Positions 5,782 through 6,054 of a DNA stretch of 6,054 nucleotides are shown here, in pieces. A model generated the notes under the pieces. That model was given only the letters and a program-made list of their open reading frames with translations, had not been told where the DNA came from and searched no databases. How positions within the stretch are numbered: the first letter of the stretch is position 1; each line of letters opens with the position of its first letter. The position numbers and the translations under genes are program-made. This DNA comes from an uncultured Cloacibacillus sp. (lineage in GTDB: Bacteria > Synergistota > Synergistia > Synergistales > Synergistaceae), in the NCBI GenBank assembly GCA_934511335.1, contig CAKSWL010000142.1, positions 1 through 6,054 of the forward strand, read 5' to 3'.

Positions 5782-5815
5782 ATATAGGGGAGAGGTCTTG
5801 GCCTCTCCCCTATAT
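5782..5815 (+). terminator. Perfect 14-bp inverted repeat after the hydrogenase operon, terminator-like
   Basis: ATATAGGGGAGAGG (5782-5795) is followed by a 6-base loop and its exact complement (5802-5815). In RNA an extra U-G pair could shrink the loop to CUUG. The hairpin starts 27 bases after the hndD stop. The expected U-run is missing: the 3' side continues TGCAGCG. It may still end or stabilise the operon transcript, or it may be a binding site. The position between two gene units favours a boundary role. Confidence 0.55.
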
Positions 5816-5882
5816 TGCAGCGATGTCCTAAATCAAAAATCGCGGCATCATCGTCATTGAAACAAGGGAGTGATTGGTATAA

Positions 5883-6054
5883 ATGGCCGGCGGCGAGGAA
5901 CTTAAGAAAAGCATAACCTGGCTTCAAGGGACGGCGATGACCATCGGCGCCGTCATCGGCGCGGGAATATTGGTGCTTCCGGCGATTGCCGCGGAGATGG
6001 CCGGGCCTGCTTCGCTAGCGAGCTGGCTGCTGATGGGGCTCATCTCCCTGCCGA
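5883..6054 (+). CDS. APC-family amino-acid permease, N-terminal part (partial, runs off right edge)
   Basis: The ATG at 5883 opens 57 codons to the window end. After a short charged N-terminus (MAGGEELKKS) comes a hydrophobic stretch with the motif GAVIGAGILVLP (22-33), typical of the first membrane helix of amino-acid/polyamine/organocation (APC) transporters, where it forms the unwound substrate-binding segment. A second hydrophobic segment (about 44-57) begins before the edge. GGGAG (5866-5870) is 12 bases upstream, slightly long spacing. The gene lies 128 bases after hndD beyond the inverted repeat, so it is probably a separate transcription unit. Substrate specificity cannot be told from this part. 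Confidence 0.85.
   Translation, partial: MAGGEELKKSITWLQGTAMTIGAVIGAGILVLPAIAAEMAGPASLASWLLMGLISLP

Noticed and set aside
5799..5819. Possible sigma-54 promoter (TTGGC ... TTGCA) before the permease
   Set aside because: The GG and GC elements are 15 bases apart rather than the required 10, and the bases lie within the inverted repeat.
1..6054. CRISPR array, insertion sequence, tRNA or rRNA
   Set aside because: No regular repeat-spacer pattern, transposase, terminal repeats with target duplication, or tRNA/rRNA sequence was seen on either strand.

Overview
The window is dominated by a complete four-gene operon for a soluble, NAD(P)H-linked, probably electron-bifurcating [FeFe] hydrogenase. 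All four genes read on the + strand between about 1290 and 5754, in the order NuoE-like subunit (hndA/hydC), small [2Fe-2S] thioredoxin-like ferredoxin (hndB), NuoF-like flavoprotein (hndC/hydB) and H-cluster catalytic subunit (hndD/hydA). Gene order and domain content match the Hnd-type hydrogenase of Desulfovibrio fructosovorans and the related HydABC of Thermotoga maritima. Each gene has a strong purine-rich ribosome binding site, and the gaps between genes are only 19, 20 and 31 bases.

Layout. (1) 1-384, minus strand: the 5' end of a second NuoG/HydA-like iron-sulfur protein that runs off the left edge. A possible 26-residue basic leader ORF (384-464) abuts its start codon. (2) 465-1289: about 825 bases of divergent spacer with no convincing protein gene. 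It holds a candidate minus-strand promoter near 500, a GC-rich palindromic stretch (about 840-1010), a good plus-strand promoter at 1077-1106, and a roughly 175-base leader ahead of hndA that can fold into several non-crossing hairpins. (3) 1290-5754: the hydrogenase operon. (4) 5782-5815: a perfect 14-bp inverted repeat after the operon. (5) 5883-6054: the first 57 codons of an APC-family amino-acid permease, cut by the right edge.

How the parts work together. The NuoF-like subunit carries the NAD(P)H and FMN sites. The NuoE-like and small ferredoxin subunits supply extra [2Fe-2S] centres. The HydA subunit makes or uses H2 at the H-cluster. By analogy with characterised relatives, the complex would couple NADH and reduced ferredoxin oxidation to H2 production, or run in reverse. 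The divergent NuoG-like protein may be another hydrogenase, a formate dehydrogenase or a related subunit; its redox function cannot be settled from the 128 codons seen.

Organism. The genes are GC-rich, and the setting is a fermentative H2-cycling enzyme beside an amino-acid transporter. This fits a strictly anaerobic fermenter, perhaps an amino-acid degrader of the Synergistota type. That placement is inference from gene content and general resemblance only. The core genes are a known system; the less explained material is in the divergent spacer and the operon leader.
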